64,000 bases of DNA from Brevundimonas goettingensis (GTDB lineage Bacteria; Pseudomonadota; Alphaproteobacteria; Caulobacterales; Caulobacteraceae), in NCBI RefSeq assembly GCF_017487405.1, contig NZ_CP062222.1:1969001-2033000 (forward strand), in the 5' to 3' direction. Each line of letters begins with the position of its first letter. Positions within the stretch are counted from its first letter, which is position 1. The notes beneath the pieces were generated by a model. It did no database searches. It was not told the origin of the DNA and saw only the letters and a list, made by a program, of their open reading frames with translations. Below are positions 44,704 through 54,081 of this stretch, in pieces. A program made the position numbers and the translations under genes.

Positions 44704-45599
44704 GTGTGGTCTCCCCCCAGCTTCCGCGACGCCCACAGCTGCACCATCGTCACCGCGAAGATGCACAGGAACAGGATGAAAGCCACGGCCGAGGCGGAGC
44801 CCAGGTTCCACCATTTGAAGCCCTCTTCGTACATGAAGTAGAGCACCGTCACCGTCGACTGGGCCGGTCCCCCCTGCGTCATCACATAGGGCTCGGCGAA
44901 CAGCTGGAAGAAGCCCGCCACCGAGATGATCGAGACCAGCAACAGGGTCGGGGCGATGGCCGGCAGGGTCACATGCCGGAACTGTTTCCACGGCCCCGCC
45001 CCGTCGATCCGCGCCGCCTCATAGAGGTCGTCGGGCACGGTCTGCAGCACCGCCAGGAAGATCAGCATGTTGTAGCCGAAGATCTTCCACACCACGAACA
45101 TCAGGATGGCCGGCACCGAGGTCGCCGGGCTCCCCAGCCAGTCCACCGCGGGCAGGCCGACCGAGGTCAGGATCCAGTTGATCACCCCGTACTTGGTATG
45201 GAGCATGTAGTTCCACAGCACCGCCGTCGCGACGAGGGTGGTCACATAGGGGGCGAAGAAGACCACCCGCCAGATCGGCCGCCACCGCACCGTCCGCGCG
45301 TTCAGGATCACCGCCGCGAACAGGGACGCCGCGATGGCCAGGGGCACGCCCAGCACGCTGAACCACAGGGTGTTCTTCATCGCCCCCCAGAACAGCGGAT
45401 TGGTCAGCAGCCGCTCATAGTTCTGCAGGCCCACGAACCGCAGGTTCTTCAGATCGGCCAGGGCGTAGATGTCGAAATCGGTCAGGCTCAGCAGCAGGGC
45501 CGCGATCACCGGCACGGCGAAGAAGACGGCGATGGCGATCAGGGCCGGGGCGACGAACCCCCAGGCCGCACGCTCGCGGGCGGTGACGGTCGAGCTCAT
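44700..45599 (-). CDS. Sugar ABC transporter permease (MalF-type)
   Basis: The 299-aa protein has six transmembrane helices and the EAA motif EAARIDGAGPWKQFRHVTLP. The N-terminus FVAPALIAIAVFFAVPVIAALLLSLTDF is typical of CUT1 MalF-like permeases without the long periplasmic P2 loop. ATG 45599 overlaps the stop of the binding-protein gene (ATGA). Confidence 0.93.
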   Translation of the reverse strand: MSSTVTARERAAWGFVAPALIAIAVFFAVPVIAALLLSLTDFDIYALADLKNLRFVGLQNYERLLTNPLFWGAMKNTLWFSVLGVPLAIAASLFAAVILNARTVRWRPIWRVVFFAPYVTTLVATAVLWNYMLHTKYGVINWILTSVGLPAVDWLGSPATSVPAILMFVVWKIFGYNMLIFLAVLQTVPDDLYEAARIDGAGPWKQFRHVTLPAIAPTLLLVSIISVAGFFQLFAEPYVMTQGGPAQSTVTVLYFMYEEGFKWWNLGSASAVAFILFLCIFAVTMVQLWASRKLGGDHT

Positions 45600-46870
45600 A
45601 CCGCCCTCCCCTGTTCGATCATCCAGCGGCGCTTTTCCAGCAGCCGGTCGACACGTCGATTGATCTCGCGACCGGCGGCCGCGGGCGTGAACTCCCCGCG
45701 CACCATCCGCTCGGCGACGATCTGCATCTCGGCCGAGATCCGCTCCCACTCGGGCGCCTTGGGCAGGGGCTTGGCGCGGCTCAACTGGCCCTTGAAGGCG
45801 GCGATATAGGGGTCGTTGGCCACCTGGGGCGCGTTCCAGCCCGACTGGCGCGCAGGCAGGTCGCCGGTGATGACGTTGAACCGCGCCTGCACCTCGGGCT
45901 CCGACAGGTATCGGATCAGCTTCCACGCCGCCGCCTGCTTATCCGACGACTTGAACACCGCCAGCGACGACCCGCCCGGCGCCGAGGCCCCCGGCCCGCG
46001 CGGCCCCGGCACGCCCGCCGTGGTCCAGTGCGGCTGGATCGCCGGCTGAAGCTTCGCCTTCATGTCACCGATGGTCCACGGGCCGCTGAAATAATAGCTG
46101 AAATACCCGCGTCCGAACTCGGTCCAGACGTTGGAAATCTGCGTCGACGACGCCAGCGGCGCGAGCCCCTCGTCGAACAGGCTCTTGTAGAAGGCCAGGG
46201 CCTCGACGAACGACGGACTGGCGAAATTGCCCCGGGTCTCATTGTCCCGCAGCAGAGCATCGTCGCCCTGCAGGCCCAGGGTCTGCAGCTGCTCGAACTC
46301 GTTCACGGGCAACAGGATGGCATAGTTGCCCTCCCCCGCCGCCCGCTTGATCGCGTGCATGGATTTCTTCCACTCGGCCCAGTCCTGCGGCACGGCGTCG
46401 TAGCCCGCCTTGGCCAGGATGTCGGAGCGATAGAACAACAGCCGTGTGTCGACATACCAGGGCGTGGCCATGGCCTTGCCGTCGATCATCATCGTGCCCA
46501 GCACGGCGCCGAACTGGTCGGTCTGCAGGTCCGCCGCCTCGGCCGGGACCGGCGACAGGGCGCCGATGGCGGTCAGCTCGCCGATCCAGGTATTGCCCAC
46601 CTGGCTGAGGTCCGGCAGCGACGCGCCTGCATAGGCGGTCAGCAGCTTCTGGTGCGCCGAGGTCCAGGGCTGGGCCTGCACCACCACCCTGATGTCCGGG
46701 TTGCGCCTCTCGAACTCGGGCAGGATCTGACCGACATTGGTCGCCTCATTGCCCATGGCCCAGAACTGCAGGACCGTGCGCCCGTCGTTCCGTCCGCACC
46801 CGCTCAAGGCCGCGCCCGCTCCCGCCAACAGGCCGAGCGCCGTCCGCCGGTCGGGCGCGAAGTCGGTCAT
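45596..46870 (-). CDS. Sugar-binding lipoprotein of the ABC importer
   Basis: The 424-aa cluster B (family 1) solute-binding protein has DRRTALGLL and lipobox LSGC (Cys 25), so it is probably a Tat-exported lipoprotein. The fold is shown by FWAMGNEATNVGQILPEFER at the N-terminus, PWYVDTRLLFYRSDIL and the late KQAAAWKLIRYLSEPEVQ. ATG 46870 overlaps the GH144-like gene stop (ATGA). It captures the oligosaccharide released by the neighbouring hydrolases. Confidence 0.9.
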   Translation of the reverse strand: MTDFAPDRRTALGLLAGAGAALSGCGRNDGRTVLQFWAMGNEATNVGQILPEFERRNPDIRVVVQAQPWTSAHQKLLTAYAGASLPDLSQVGNTWIGELTAIGALSPVPAEAADLQTDQFGAVLGTMMIDGKAMATPWYVDTRLLFYRSDILAKAGYDAVPQDWAEWKKSMHAIKRAAGEGNYAILLPVNEFEQLQTLGLQGDDALLRDNETRGNFASPSFVEALAFYKSLFDEGLAPLASSTQISNVWTEFGRGYFSYYFSGPWTIGDMKAKLQPAIQPHWTTAGVPGPRGPGASAPGGSSLAVFKSSDKQAAAWKLIRYLSEPEVQARFNVITGDLPARQSGWNAPQVANDPYIAAFKGQLSRAKPLPKAPEWERISAEMQIVAERMVRGEFTPAAAGREINRRVDRLLEKRRWMIEQGRAV

Positions 46871-48300
46871 GCCGCCAGCCACCCACCGGTGAAGCCCGCT
46901 GCCTCCAGACCGCGCCTCAGGTTGGGCTCGCCGTGCATGTGCCGCCAGATCAGCTCCGACCGATGGTTCTCGATCATCATCACGATCGGCCCCTGGTCGA
47001 TACCCAGATAGTCGCCGTCCACCCAGCAGACGCCGGGCTCGATCCGCCCGTGCTGCAGCGGATGCTCCAGCACGTTCAGCGTCGGATTGAAGCTGTCGAG
47101 GAAGCCGTACTGCGTATAGATCACCGACCCGTACTTCGCCTTCATCGCCTTGATGCAGGGCACGACGATCTCGGGCGCGAATGCGATGGAGGCCGCCGCC
47201 GCCGTCGGCGCGATGGTGCCGTCGTCCCGGTCGCCCGGCCCGCGCGCCGAATAGCTGAAGAACTCGCGCTCCTTGCCGTCGATGGTCTGTTTGAAATCGC
47301 CCGGCCCGTCGCAGGCCGTCAGGCCCCAGATCTCCGACGAATAACCCCAGCCGCCGACGTTGTCGGTCGCATACTGTTTCTGGGCATAGACGGCCCGGCG
47401 GCTGTTCTCGAAATAGTCGAGGGTGTCCCCGCGCATGGCCGACTGGCCGCGCATCCAGGCGTCACGAATGCCGCGGAAGTCCACGAACATGTGGCTGTAC
47501 TGGTGCCCGAACAGGGGAGCGAACTCGAGGTAGCGGTCGGTCTCGCGCTCCACGAAGCTGCGGTCATAGCTGGTCACCCACTCCGACCAGACCCCGGCGT
47601 CCACCGGATGGGTCGGGCTGCCCATGGCCATGAGCAGGATCAGCATCCCCTCGTTATAGACGTACCAGTCGGACGGGATGTAGCCCGTGTCCGGATGCCA
47701 GCCCATGGTGATCCGGTTCGGCCGCACCACGGCCCAGGGCCATTCGATCCTCTCATAGATGGCCTGGACTCGCTCGCGGATCTCGCGCTCCTCGGCCGTA
47801 TCGCGGTCGAAGTAGCGGGCGGCGAACAGCATTCCGGCGACCAGCAGGGCCGTGTCCACCGTCGACAGCTCGGTGCGCCCGAACCGCAGCCCGGTCTCCA
47901 TGTCGAGAAAGTGGTAGAAAAAGCCCTTGTAGCCGGCGGCGTCATGCTCGCCCGGCCCCTGCGGCAGCTCCCAGAAGTAGCGGACAGTGGTCAGGGTCCG
48001 CTCGCGCGCCTCGGCCCGGGTCATCCAGCCGCGCTCGACCCCCACCGGCCAGCAGCTCAGGGCGAAGCCCACCGCAGCGATGGAGCAGAAGGATTTGGTC
48101 GGCCAGCGGTCGGGCGTCAGTCCCGTCTTGCGATCCGTGACGTCGACGAACCACTGGAAGGTCTTGCGCTGCAGATCGTCGATCTCGGGGTCCAGCCGTT
48201 TGGCGGCCGGCAGGCGCACCCGCTGGGCCGCGAACGCGGGCAGCGCCGCGGCCGAGGCGGCGGCGGCGACGGAGCCCATCAGAAACAGACGACGATCCAT
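46867..48300 (-). CDS. Glycoamylase-fold glycoside hydrolase, GH144-like (probable endo-beta-1,2-glucanase)
   Basis: The 477-aa protein begins with a Tat-like signal (DRRLFLMGSVAAAASAAALP). The body matches the Glycoamylase/GH144 family: LQRKTFQWFVDVTDRKTGLTPDR at the start, GFFYHFLDMETGLR, ELSTVDTALLVAGMLFA, the YNEGMLILLMAMGSP segment, the FGHQYSHMFVDFRG segment and the C-terminal YTQYGFLDSFNPT. Characterised GH144 enzymes hydrolyse beta-1,2-glucan. AGGAG lies seven bases before the ATG. It leads the coupled cluster with the binding protein and permeases. Related GH162/other families could have a different linkage. Confidence 0.82.
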   Translation of the reverse strand: MDRRLFLMGSVAAAASAAALPAFAAQRVRLPAAKRLDPEIDDLQRKTFQWFVDVTDRKTGLTPDRWPTKSFCSIAAVGFALSCWPVGVERGWMTRAEARERTLTTVRYFWELPQGPGEHDAAGYKGFFYHFLDMETGLRFGRTELSTVDTALLVAGMLFAARYFDRDTAEEREIRERVQAIYERIEWPWAVVRPNRITMGWHPDTGYIPSDWYVYNEGMLILLMAMGSPTHPVDAGVWSEWVTSYDRSFVERETDRYLEFAPLFGHQYSHMFVDFRGIRDAWMRGQSAMRGDTLDYFENSRRAVYAQKQYATDNVGGWGYSSEIWGLTACDGPGDFKQTIDGKEREFFSYSARGPGDRDDGTIAPTAAAASIAFAPEIVVPCIKAMKAKYGSVIYTQYGFLDSFNPTLNVLEHPLQHGRIEPGVCWVDGDYLGIDQGPIVMMIENHRSELIWRHMHGEPNLRRGLEAAGFTGGWLAA

Positions 48301-48344
48301 GGGGGACTCCTACGCGAAATCAGGCACGAACGGGGGACGGAATA

Positions 48345-48377
48345 AGAAAAAGCCGCCCCCTGCGAACAGGGAGCGGC
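48345..48377 (-). terminator. Terminator between the TonB receptor and the GH144-like operon
   Basis: On the minus strand an 11-bp stem with one mismatch (48377-48367 with 48362-48352), a TTCG loop and TTTTTCTT, 18 bases after the receptor stop. It should lower transcription into the downstream enzyme and transporter genes rather than isolate them, because only about 45 bases remain for another promoter. Confidence 0.85.
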
Positions 48378-48395
48378 ACAGTCTCAGGGGAGAAC

Positions 48396-51392
48396 TCAGA
48401 AGGTGTAGCGCAGGCCCACCTGGAAGCTTCGCGTCGGCAGGAACTGGGCGTTCGGCAGCCCGTAGGTCGAGCTGTTGTAGCCCCCGTCGAACGACGAGTA
48501 GTTGTGGAAGTCGAAGATGTTGATCGCGTCCAGCATGAACTCGACGTTCTGGCCTTCGAAGGTCTTGAACGACTTGGACAGGCGCAGATCGACCTGACGG
48601 AAGGCGAAGTTCAGACCCGGCAGGAAGGCCCGCTTGTCCGGACGCCCGCCGTTCCAGCAGATGTTCGGATTGGTCGCGTTGGGGCAATCGAAGACGTTGT
48701 ACGGCAGGCCCGAGCCCAGGGTCACGATACCCGACAGACGGAAGTCCATCGGCAGACCCAGGGTGCCCGAGGCCACGATACGGTGACGCTCGTCGGTGTT
48801 CGACGGATATTCCGGCGACAGGCCCGGGGTGTTGTAGTCGAAGTCGAAGCCGGTCAGGCCCGAGTCACGGCTGCCGTTCTGGGTCGCCTTGGACAGGGTG
48901 TAGGCGATGTTCACGCCCCAGTTCGATTCGCGGTCGAAGGGCTTGTCGATCGTCAGATACAGGGCCTTGAACTCGGCTTCCTTGTCCTGGTTCTGGAAGA
49001 AGATCAGGTTGTTGAACTCGGGGTGGCCCACCGAGGTCGGGGTCGGGCCCGAGAACCGGTCGCCGGTCGCCGAGCCGGCGTTGGCGATGTACCAGGCCGA
49101 CAGATTGACCGTCTTGGAATAGGCCAGGGTCAGGGCGGTCTGGAAGATGCCGACCTTCTGGCGGACGCCGAAGTTGAACTGGTCCGTCCGCGGCGGCTCG
49201 GCGTTGTTGTTGACCAGGAAGATCTCACCCGCGCCCGGCGTCGCCGCCAGCAGCGGATCCAGACCCGCCGCAGTCAGATAGGACGGGTTCCAGGCCACAG
49301 TGTTCACGCCGCTGACCACGCCGCCCGTCTGGGAGAAGAAGATCTGCTTGTTGAACTGGGTCGGCTTGAAGCGCTCGTCGAAGGCGAAGTTGAAGCCCAG
49401 ACGGTCGTAGTAGCGGCCGGCGCCGCCGAACACGACCGTGCGCTCGTCGCCGAACCAGTCGTAGCTGAAGCCGAAGCGCGGCTGGAAGGCGCCGGTGAAG
49501 GCGTCGCGATCACCGTCCGAGATATAGTCGTTCGGGTTGAAGTAGGACGGGAAGTCATAACCGGGCAGCGCCTGGATCTTGGCCAGGGTGTCGCGGATAT
49601 TAGCCGGGGTGACCCAGTCGTTGTTGACCGCATTGTCCTCGTAGTCCCAGCGGATGCCGAGGTTCAGTTCCAGCTTGTCGGTGATCTGCCAGTCGTCCTG
49701 GAAGTAGAGGCCCAGGACATTGTTGTCGACGTCGGCGGGCGGCACGAAGGCGCCCAGCTGCACCGCCACCGGGATGTTCGTCCCGCCCAGGCCGCTGGTG
49801 CCTGCGATGTCATAGGTGAACTGCGGGTTCCGGCCGAACTGCTTGTTCACGAAGTAGTTCTGCATCGAGTACTTCACGCCCATCTTCAGGGTATGGATGC
49901 CCATCCATTGCAGATCGGGGATGGTCAGCTCGTCCTTGAAGGTGTGGCTTTCCTGCTCGACATACTGGTTGTCGCTGCGGCCGCCGTCCGAGAAGATCGT
50001 GTCGACCCGGTTGTTGATGTCGAACTGGAAGCCCGGTGTCGTGGCGCTGTTGTCGCGGAAGATCGCATAGGTCCGGCCGTAGTCGCTGAAGTTCAGCGCG
50101 GTCGGGTTGTAGGTGTACGAGAAATAGTCGTAGCTCGCTTCGTTCAGGAAGCGGTCGCCGGTGTAGGTGTGACGCGCATTGATCGAGCGCACATCGGTGT
50201 TGGTCTGTTCGGCGCGCGAATAGGCGGTCTGGCCGCCGAAGCTGCGGATGTCGTTCTCGCTGCGATAGGTGCCGCTGATCTCGAACTTCTGGCGGTCGCT
50301 GATCTGCCAGGACAGCTTGCCGAACAGCAGGTCTTCCTCGAACGGCGCGGCATAGGTGCCCAGCTCGGAGGCGAACTGGGTCGTATAGGCCGGGTTGTTC
50401 AGGAACACCGAGTTGGCGCGTTCCTCGTCCTTGCGCTCATAGGTGACGAAGAAGTTCAGACGGTCCTGGATGATCGGGCCGCCCAGGGCGAAGCCGTACT
50501 GCTTCTTGCTCAGCTCGGGCTTGTCGTCGCCGCGACGCTGGGCGAACACGTCCTGACCGATCCAGTCCTGGTTCTGGTAGGTGCCGAAGATCTCGCCGTG
50601 GAACTCATTGCCGCCCGAGCGGGTCACGGCGGTGATGATGGCCGAACCGGCCTGTTCGTACTCGGCCTTGAAGTTCTGGGTGATGACCCGGAACTCCTGC
50701 ACGCCCGCCTGCGGGAAGGGGTTGCCGCGGCTGTCGTCCTGACCGGCGACGCCGCCGTCAATGATGGTCGACTTCTGGTTCTGGCCGTCGACGAAGACAT
50801 TGATCGCCTGGGCCGACTGCCCCCCCGCCGAGATGGTGCGCTCGCTGTCGCCTTCAGTGACCCGCACGCCCGGAGCCAGGGCGGCGAAGTTCAGGAAGTT
50901 GCGGTTGATCTGCGGCAGGTTGTTGATCTGCTGCTGGCTGACGCCGGTGGCCACTTCCGAGGTGCGAACCTCGAAGATGCGGCGGCCCGTCACGACGATA
51001 TCGCCCACCGCCGAGGCGTCGCTGGAGGAGGCCACGGTCGCCGGAGCGACGTCGAGGTTGAGCGTCCCGACCTGGCCGGTGGCCAGGGTTACGGTGTCCG
51101 AGGCGGTCGAGCCGTCGGCGCTGGTCACCTCGATCCGGTAGGTGCCCGGGCGCAGGCCGGTCATGACATAGGCGCCCTGGTCCGAGATGCGCGCGCGCGA
51201 GACGAAGCCGGTGGCCACGTCGGTCGCGGTGATCGTGCCGCCCGGCTCGGGCGTGGCGCCTTCCGTGACCACGCCGCGCAGGGTGGAGTTGGTCGCCTGG
51301 GCGTTGGCCGCGCCGGCCGTGGCCAGCAGGGCCGCCATGGCCAGGGCCGAAGCCCCCATGACGATACGGGTGCGAGTGTTCATCCTAGACAT
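48396..51392 (-). CDS. TonB-dependent receptor for oligosaccharides
   Basis: The 998-aa outer-membrane protein has a signal peptide, an N-terminal carboxypeptidase-regulatory-like beta-sandwich (TNSTLRGVVTEGATPEPGG, about residues 30-115), a TonB-box-like GDIVVTGRR, a plug domain with NVFVDGQNQKS and a C-terminal barrel ending in LRYTF. This CarboxypepD_reg-like layout is usual for oligosaccharide receptors. ATG 51392 overlaps the end of lacI by eight bases; ATG 51383 two codons beyond the overlap is the alternative. A terminator follows. Confidence 0.92.
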   Translation of the reverse strand: MSRMNTRTRIVMGASALAMAALLATAGAANAQATNSTLRGVVTEGATPEPGGTITATDVATGFVSRARISDQGAYVMTGLRPGTYRIEVTSADGSTASDTVTLATGQVGTLNLDVAPATVASSSDASAVGDIVVTGRRIFEVRTSEVATGVSQQQINNLPQINRNFLNFAALAPGVRVTEGDSERTISAGGQSAQAINVFVDGQNQKSTIIDGGVAGQDDSRGNPFPQAGVQEFRVITQNFKAEYEQAGSAIITAVTRSGGNEFHGEIFGTYQNQDWIGQDVFAQRRGDDKPELSKKQYGFALGGPIIQDRLNFFVTYERKDEERANSVFLNNPAYTTQFASELGTYAAPFEEDLLFGKLSWQISDRQKFEISGTYRSENDIRSFGGQTAYSRAEQTNTDVRSINARHTYTGDRFLNEASYDYFSYTYNPTALNFSDYGRTYAIFRDNSATTPGFQFDINNRVDTIFSDGGRSDNQYVEQESHTFKDELTIPDLQWMGIHTLKMGVKYSMQNYFVNKQFGRNPQFTYDIAGTSGLGGTNIPVAVQLGAFVPPADVDNNVLGLYFQDDWQITDKLELNLGIRWDYEDNAVNNDWVTPANIRDTLAKIQALPGYDFPSYFNPNDYISDGDRDAFTGAFQPRFGFSYDWFGDERTVVFGGAGRYYDRLGFNFAFDERFKPTQFNKQIFFSQTGGVVSGVNTVAWNPSYLTAAGLDPLLAATPGAGEIFLVNNNAEPPRTDQFNFGVRQKVGIFQTALTLAYSKTVNLSAWYIANAGSATGDRFSGPTPTSVGHPEFNNLIFFQNQDKEAEFKALYLTIDKPFDRESNWGVNIAYTLSKATQNGSRDSGLTGFDFDYNTPGLSPEYPSNTDERHRIVASGTLGLPMDFRLSGIVTLGSGLPYNVFDCPNATNPNICWNGGRPDKRAFLPGLNFAFRQVDLRLSKSFKTFEGQNVEFMLDAINIFDFHNYSSFDGGYNSSTYGLPNAQFLPTRSFQVGLRYTF

Positions 51393-52458
51393 CCTGGATT
51401 TCCCCCATGAGAATTTCGCCCGGCGCGGTGGGTTTTGCCTCCGCCGGGGATGAATGGGCCGATGCATCGGCCGTGCTGGATCCGCGCACGACGAGGGTCG
51501 GGCGGAGGATTTCGTTGTTGGCTTCTTCGCTGTCCGGCGCCTGGATCAGCCCGACCAGCCGCTCCACGGCGTGCTTGCCCAGGCCTGCGATGTCGATGCG
51601 CAGGGTAGTCAGGGCGGGCCTGACCAGCTCGGCGATCGGCACGTCGTCGAACCCGACCACGGCGACCTCCTCCGGACAGCGGACGCCCGCCTCCTGCAGG
51701 GCCAGCAGAGCGCCCACGGCCATCATGTCGTTGGCGGCGAAGATGGCGTCGGGCCGCTCGCCCGAGGCCAGCATCCGCGTCACGGCGCGATGGCCGGACC
51801 CTTGGGTGAAGTCCCCGTCCAACACCTGGGCGACCACGCCCGACCCGGCCAGGGCCTCGGCGTAGCCGGCCAGCCGCGCCTCGGCCTCCAGGTTGCCCGA
51901 GGGGCCCGAGATATGGGCGATCCGGCGACGGCCCAGGCCCAGCAGATGTTCCACCGCCGTCATGGCCCCGGCGCGGTTGTCGATGACGATCGAGGGCCGG
52001 GCCGCATCCATCGCCCCGCCGTTCATCAGCAGCACTGGCGTCCGTCCGGCCAGGCTGGCGGTCAGGCTGGCGGCGTTCAGATAGGGCGACAGAACGACCA
52101 GTCCGTCGACCCGGCCACGCATCGAGCGGATCGCCGCCGAGGCCTCGTCCGCGTCGTCGTGCGAGCTGGAAACGATCAGGTGCAGGCCATGGGCCCGCGC
52201 CGCCACATCCATGCCGCGGATCAGCTCCGAGAAGAACTCCCCGAACAGGTCCGGCAGGATCACCCCGACCGTGTCGGTACGGCTGGTCGACAGGCTGCGG
52301 GCGCCGGAATGAGGCACGTATTTCAGGAGGTCGACGGCCTGCAGGACGCGCTGGCGGGTCGGCTCATTGACCACGCCGACGCCGTTCAGGACGCGCGAAA
52401 CCGAGGCCACGGACACGTCCGCGTGGCGCGCCACGTCACGGATCGTCGCCGGCTTCAC
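51385..52458 (-). CDS. LacI-family repressor of the glucan locus
   Basis: The 357-aa regulator has an N-terminal HTH (TIRDVARHADVSVASVSRVLNG, residues 5-26), the hinge RQRVLQAVDLLKYVPHSGARSL and a periplasmic-binding-like effector domain ending with DVPIAELVRPALTTLRID. The effector is probably a sugar from the imported glucan. The gene is divergent from GH1 and overlaps the start of the TonB receptor gene. The palindrome at 52567-52580 lies in its upstream region, 109 bases from the start. Confidence 0.92.
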   Translation of the reverse strand: MKPATIRDVARHADVSVASVSRVLNGVGVVNEPTRQRVLQAVDLLKYVPHSGARSLSTSRTDTVGVILPDLFGEFFSELIRGMDVAARAHGLHLIVSSSHDDADEASAAIRSMRGRVDGLVVLSPYLNAASLTASLAGRTPVLLMNGGAMDAARPSIVIDNRAGAMTAVEHLLGLGRRRIAHISGPSGNLEAEARLAGYAEALAGSGVVAQVLDGDFTQGSGHRAVTRMLASGERPDAIFAANDMMAVGALLALQEAGVRCPEEVAVVGFDDVPIAELVRPALTTLRIDIAGLGKHAVERLVGLIQAPDSEEANNEILRPTLVVRGSSTADASAHSSPAEAKPTAPGEILMGEIQDV

Positions 52459-52566
52459 GCCGCGAGTCCGTACGCTGAAGGCTGGCCGCCCGATGATCCC
52501 AACTGCGTTTTCCCTGTCACCCTGATCGTGCCGGCCTTCTTATCGAAGGTCCGTCGACATGAACGA

Positions 52567-52580
52567 TGTAAGCGGTTACA
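52567..52580. promoter_or_regulatory. LacI-type operator between lacI and the GH1 gene
   Basis: TGTAAGCGGTTACA is palindromic in its outer five bases each side (TGTAA/TTACA) with a central CG-containing core, typical of LacI operators. A near-identical copy lies at 39074-39087. Confidence 0.7.
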
Positions 52581-52714
52581 TGGCACATTCACCGGCGGCC
52601 CCGCAAGGGCCGTAGTTTGGTCACAACCCCAACCGCCGCAGTAATGCGGTGCAGCAAGGTTCGGTTCCGTACCGTTCACCCCCCTGTTCCCCAGCTTTGC
52701 AGGCCCCTCCCCTG

Positions 52715-54067
52715 ATGACCTCCAAATACCTGTTTCCAGACGATTTTCTGTGGGGCGCGGCGACCGCCGCCTATCAGATTGAGGGCTCTTCCATGGCCGA
52801 CGGCGCGGGGGAATCCATCTGGGACCGTTTCGTCCATACGCCGGGAATGATGGCCAATGGCGACACCGGCGACACAGCCTGCGACCACTACAACCGCTGG
52901 CGCTCCGACATCGATCTGATGACCCGGCTGAACCTCCAGGCCTACCGATTCTCCGTTTCCTGGAGCCGGGTCATGCCCGAGGGGCGCGGCCGGATTAACC
53001 CGGCGGGCCTCGACTTCTACGACCGCCTGGTCGACGGCCTGCTGGAGAAGGGCATCACCCCCCTATGTACCCTTTATCATTGGGATTTGCCCGCCGCGCT
53101 CGACGATCGCGGCGGCTGGCTGAACCCCGATATCGCCGACTGGTTCGCCGACTACGGTCAGGTCCTGTTCGAGAAATTCGACGGCCGGGTGAAGACCTGG
53201 GGCACCATCAACGAGCCTTGGGTCATCGTCGACGGCGGCTATCTGCACGGCGTCCTCGCCCCCGGCCATCGCTCGGCCTATGAGGCGGTCATCGCCGGCC
53301 ATAACGTCCTGCGCGCCCACGGTGCGGCCGTTCGTCGCTATCGCCAGGTCGGCAAGCACGACATCGGCATCGTCCTCAATATCGAGCCCAAATACCCGGC
53401 TTCCGACCGGCCCGAGGACGAGGCCGCCCGCCGCCGCGCCGAGGCCCAGATGAACCGCTGGTTCCTCGATCCCCTGATGGGCCGCGGCTATCCGGAGGAG
53501 CTGAAAGACGTCTACGGCGACGCCATGCGGGACTTCCCGTCCGAAGACTTCGACCTGATCGCCGAACCGACCGACTGGATGGGGCTCAACTGGTACACCC
53601 GCGCCGTGCCCGAGAATGCTCCCGACGCCTGGCCCGTCCGCGCCCGGCCGGTCAAACAGGTCCAGCACGCCCACACCGAGACCGGCTGGGAGGTCTATCC
53701 CCCCGCCTTCACCGACACCCTGGTGTGGCTCCACGAACAGACCGGCGGGAAACTGCCCCTGATGGTCACCGAGAACGGCTCGGCCTGGTACGACCCGCCC
53801 CACGCCATCGACGGCCGCATCCACGACCCGATGCGCGTCGACTACCTCCGGAACCACCTCAAGGCCCTGCACGACGCCATTTCAAAGGGCGTCGACGTGC
53901 GCGGCTATATGGCCTGGTCCCTGCTCGACAACCTCGAATGGTCTCTGGGCTACGCCAAACGCTTCGGCATCACCCACGTCAACTACGCGACCCAGGAACG
54001 GACCATCAAGGACTCGGGGCTGCTGTACGCCGAGGTGATCCGGACCAACGGCGGGGTGTTGGGTTAG
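52715..54067 (+). CDS. GH1 beta-glucosidase
   Basis: The 450-aa enzyme has the GH1 N-terminal signature FLWGAATAAYQIEG, the acid/base in TINEPW (near residue 168) and the nucleophile in VTENGSAW (near residue 355). It lacks a signal peptide, so it cleaves imported oligosaccharides to glucose in the cytoplasm. ATG 52715 fits the family though the ribosome-binding site is weak. Divergent from lacI and sharing the operator region, so it is likely induced with the importer. Confidence 0.93.
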   Translation: MTSKYLFPDDFLWGAATAAYQIEGSSMADGAGESIWDRFVHTPGMMANGDTGDTACDHYNRWRSDIDLMTRLNLQAYRFSVSWSRVMPEGRGRINPAGLDFYDRLVDGLLEKGITPLCTLYHWDLPAALDDRGGWLNPDIADWFADYGQVLFEKFDGRVKTWGTINEPWVIVDGGYLHGVLAPGHRSAYEAVIAGHNVLRAHGAAVRRYRQVGKHDIGIVLNIEPKYPASDRPEDEAARRRAEAQMNRWFLDPLMGRGYPEELKDVYGDAMRDFPSEDFDLIAEPTDWMGLNWYTRAVPENAPDAWPVRARPVKQVQHAHTETGWEVYPPAFTDTLVWLHEQTGGKLPLMVTENGSAWYDPPHAIDGRIHDPMRVDYLRNHLKALHDAISKGVDVRGYMAWSLLDNLEWSLGYAKRFGITHVNYATQERTIKDSGLLYAEVIRTNGGVLG

Positions 54068-54081
54068 GCAGCCCCAAAACA

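Noticed and set aside
48504..51410. 968-codon open frame on the plus strand
   Set aside because: Antisense to the TonB receptor gene, which has clear signal, plug and barrel features.
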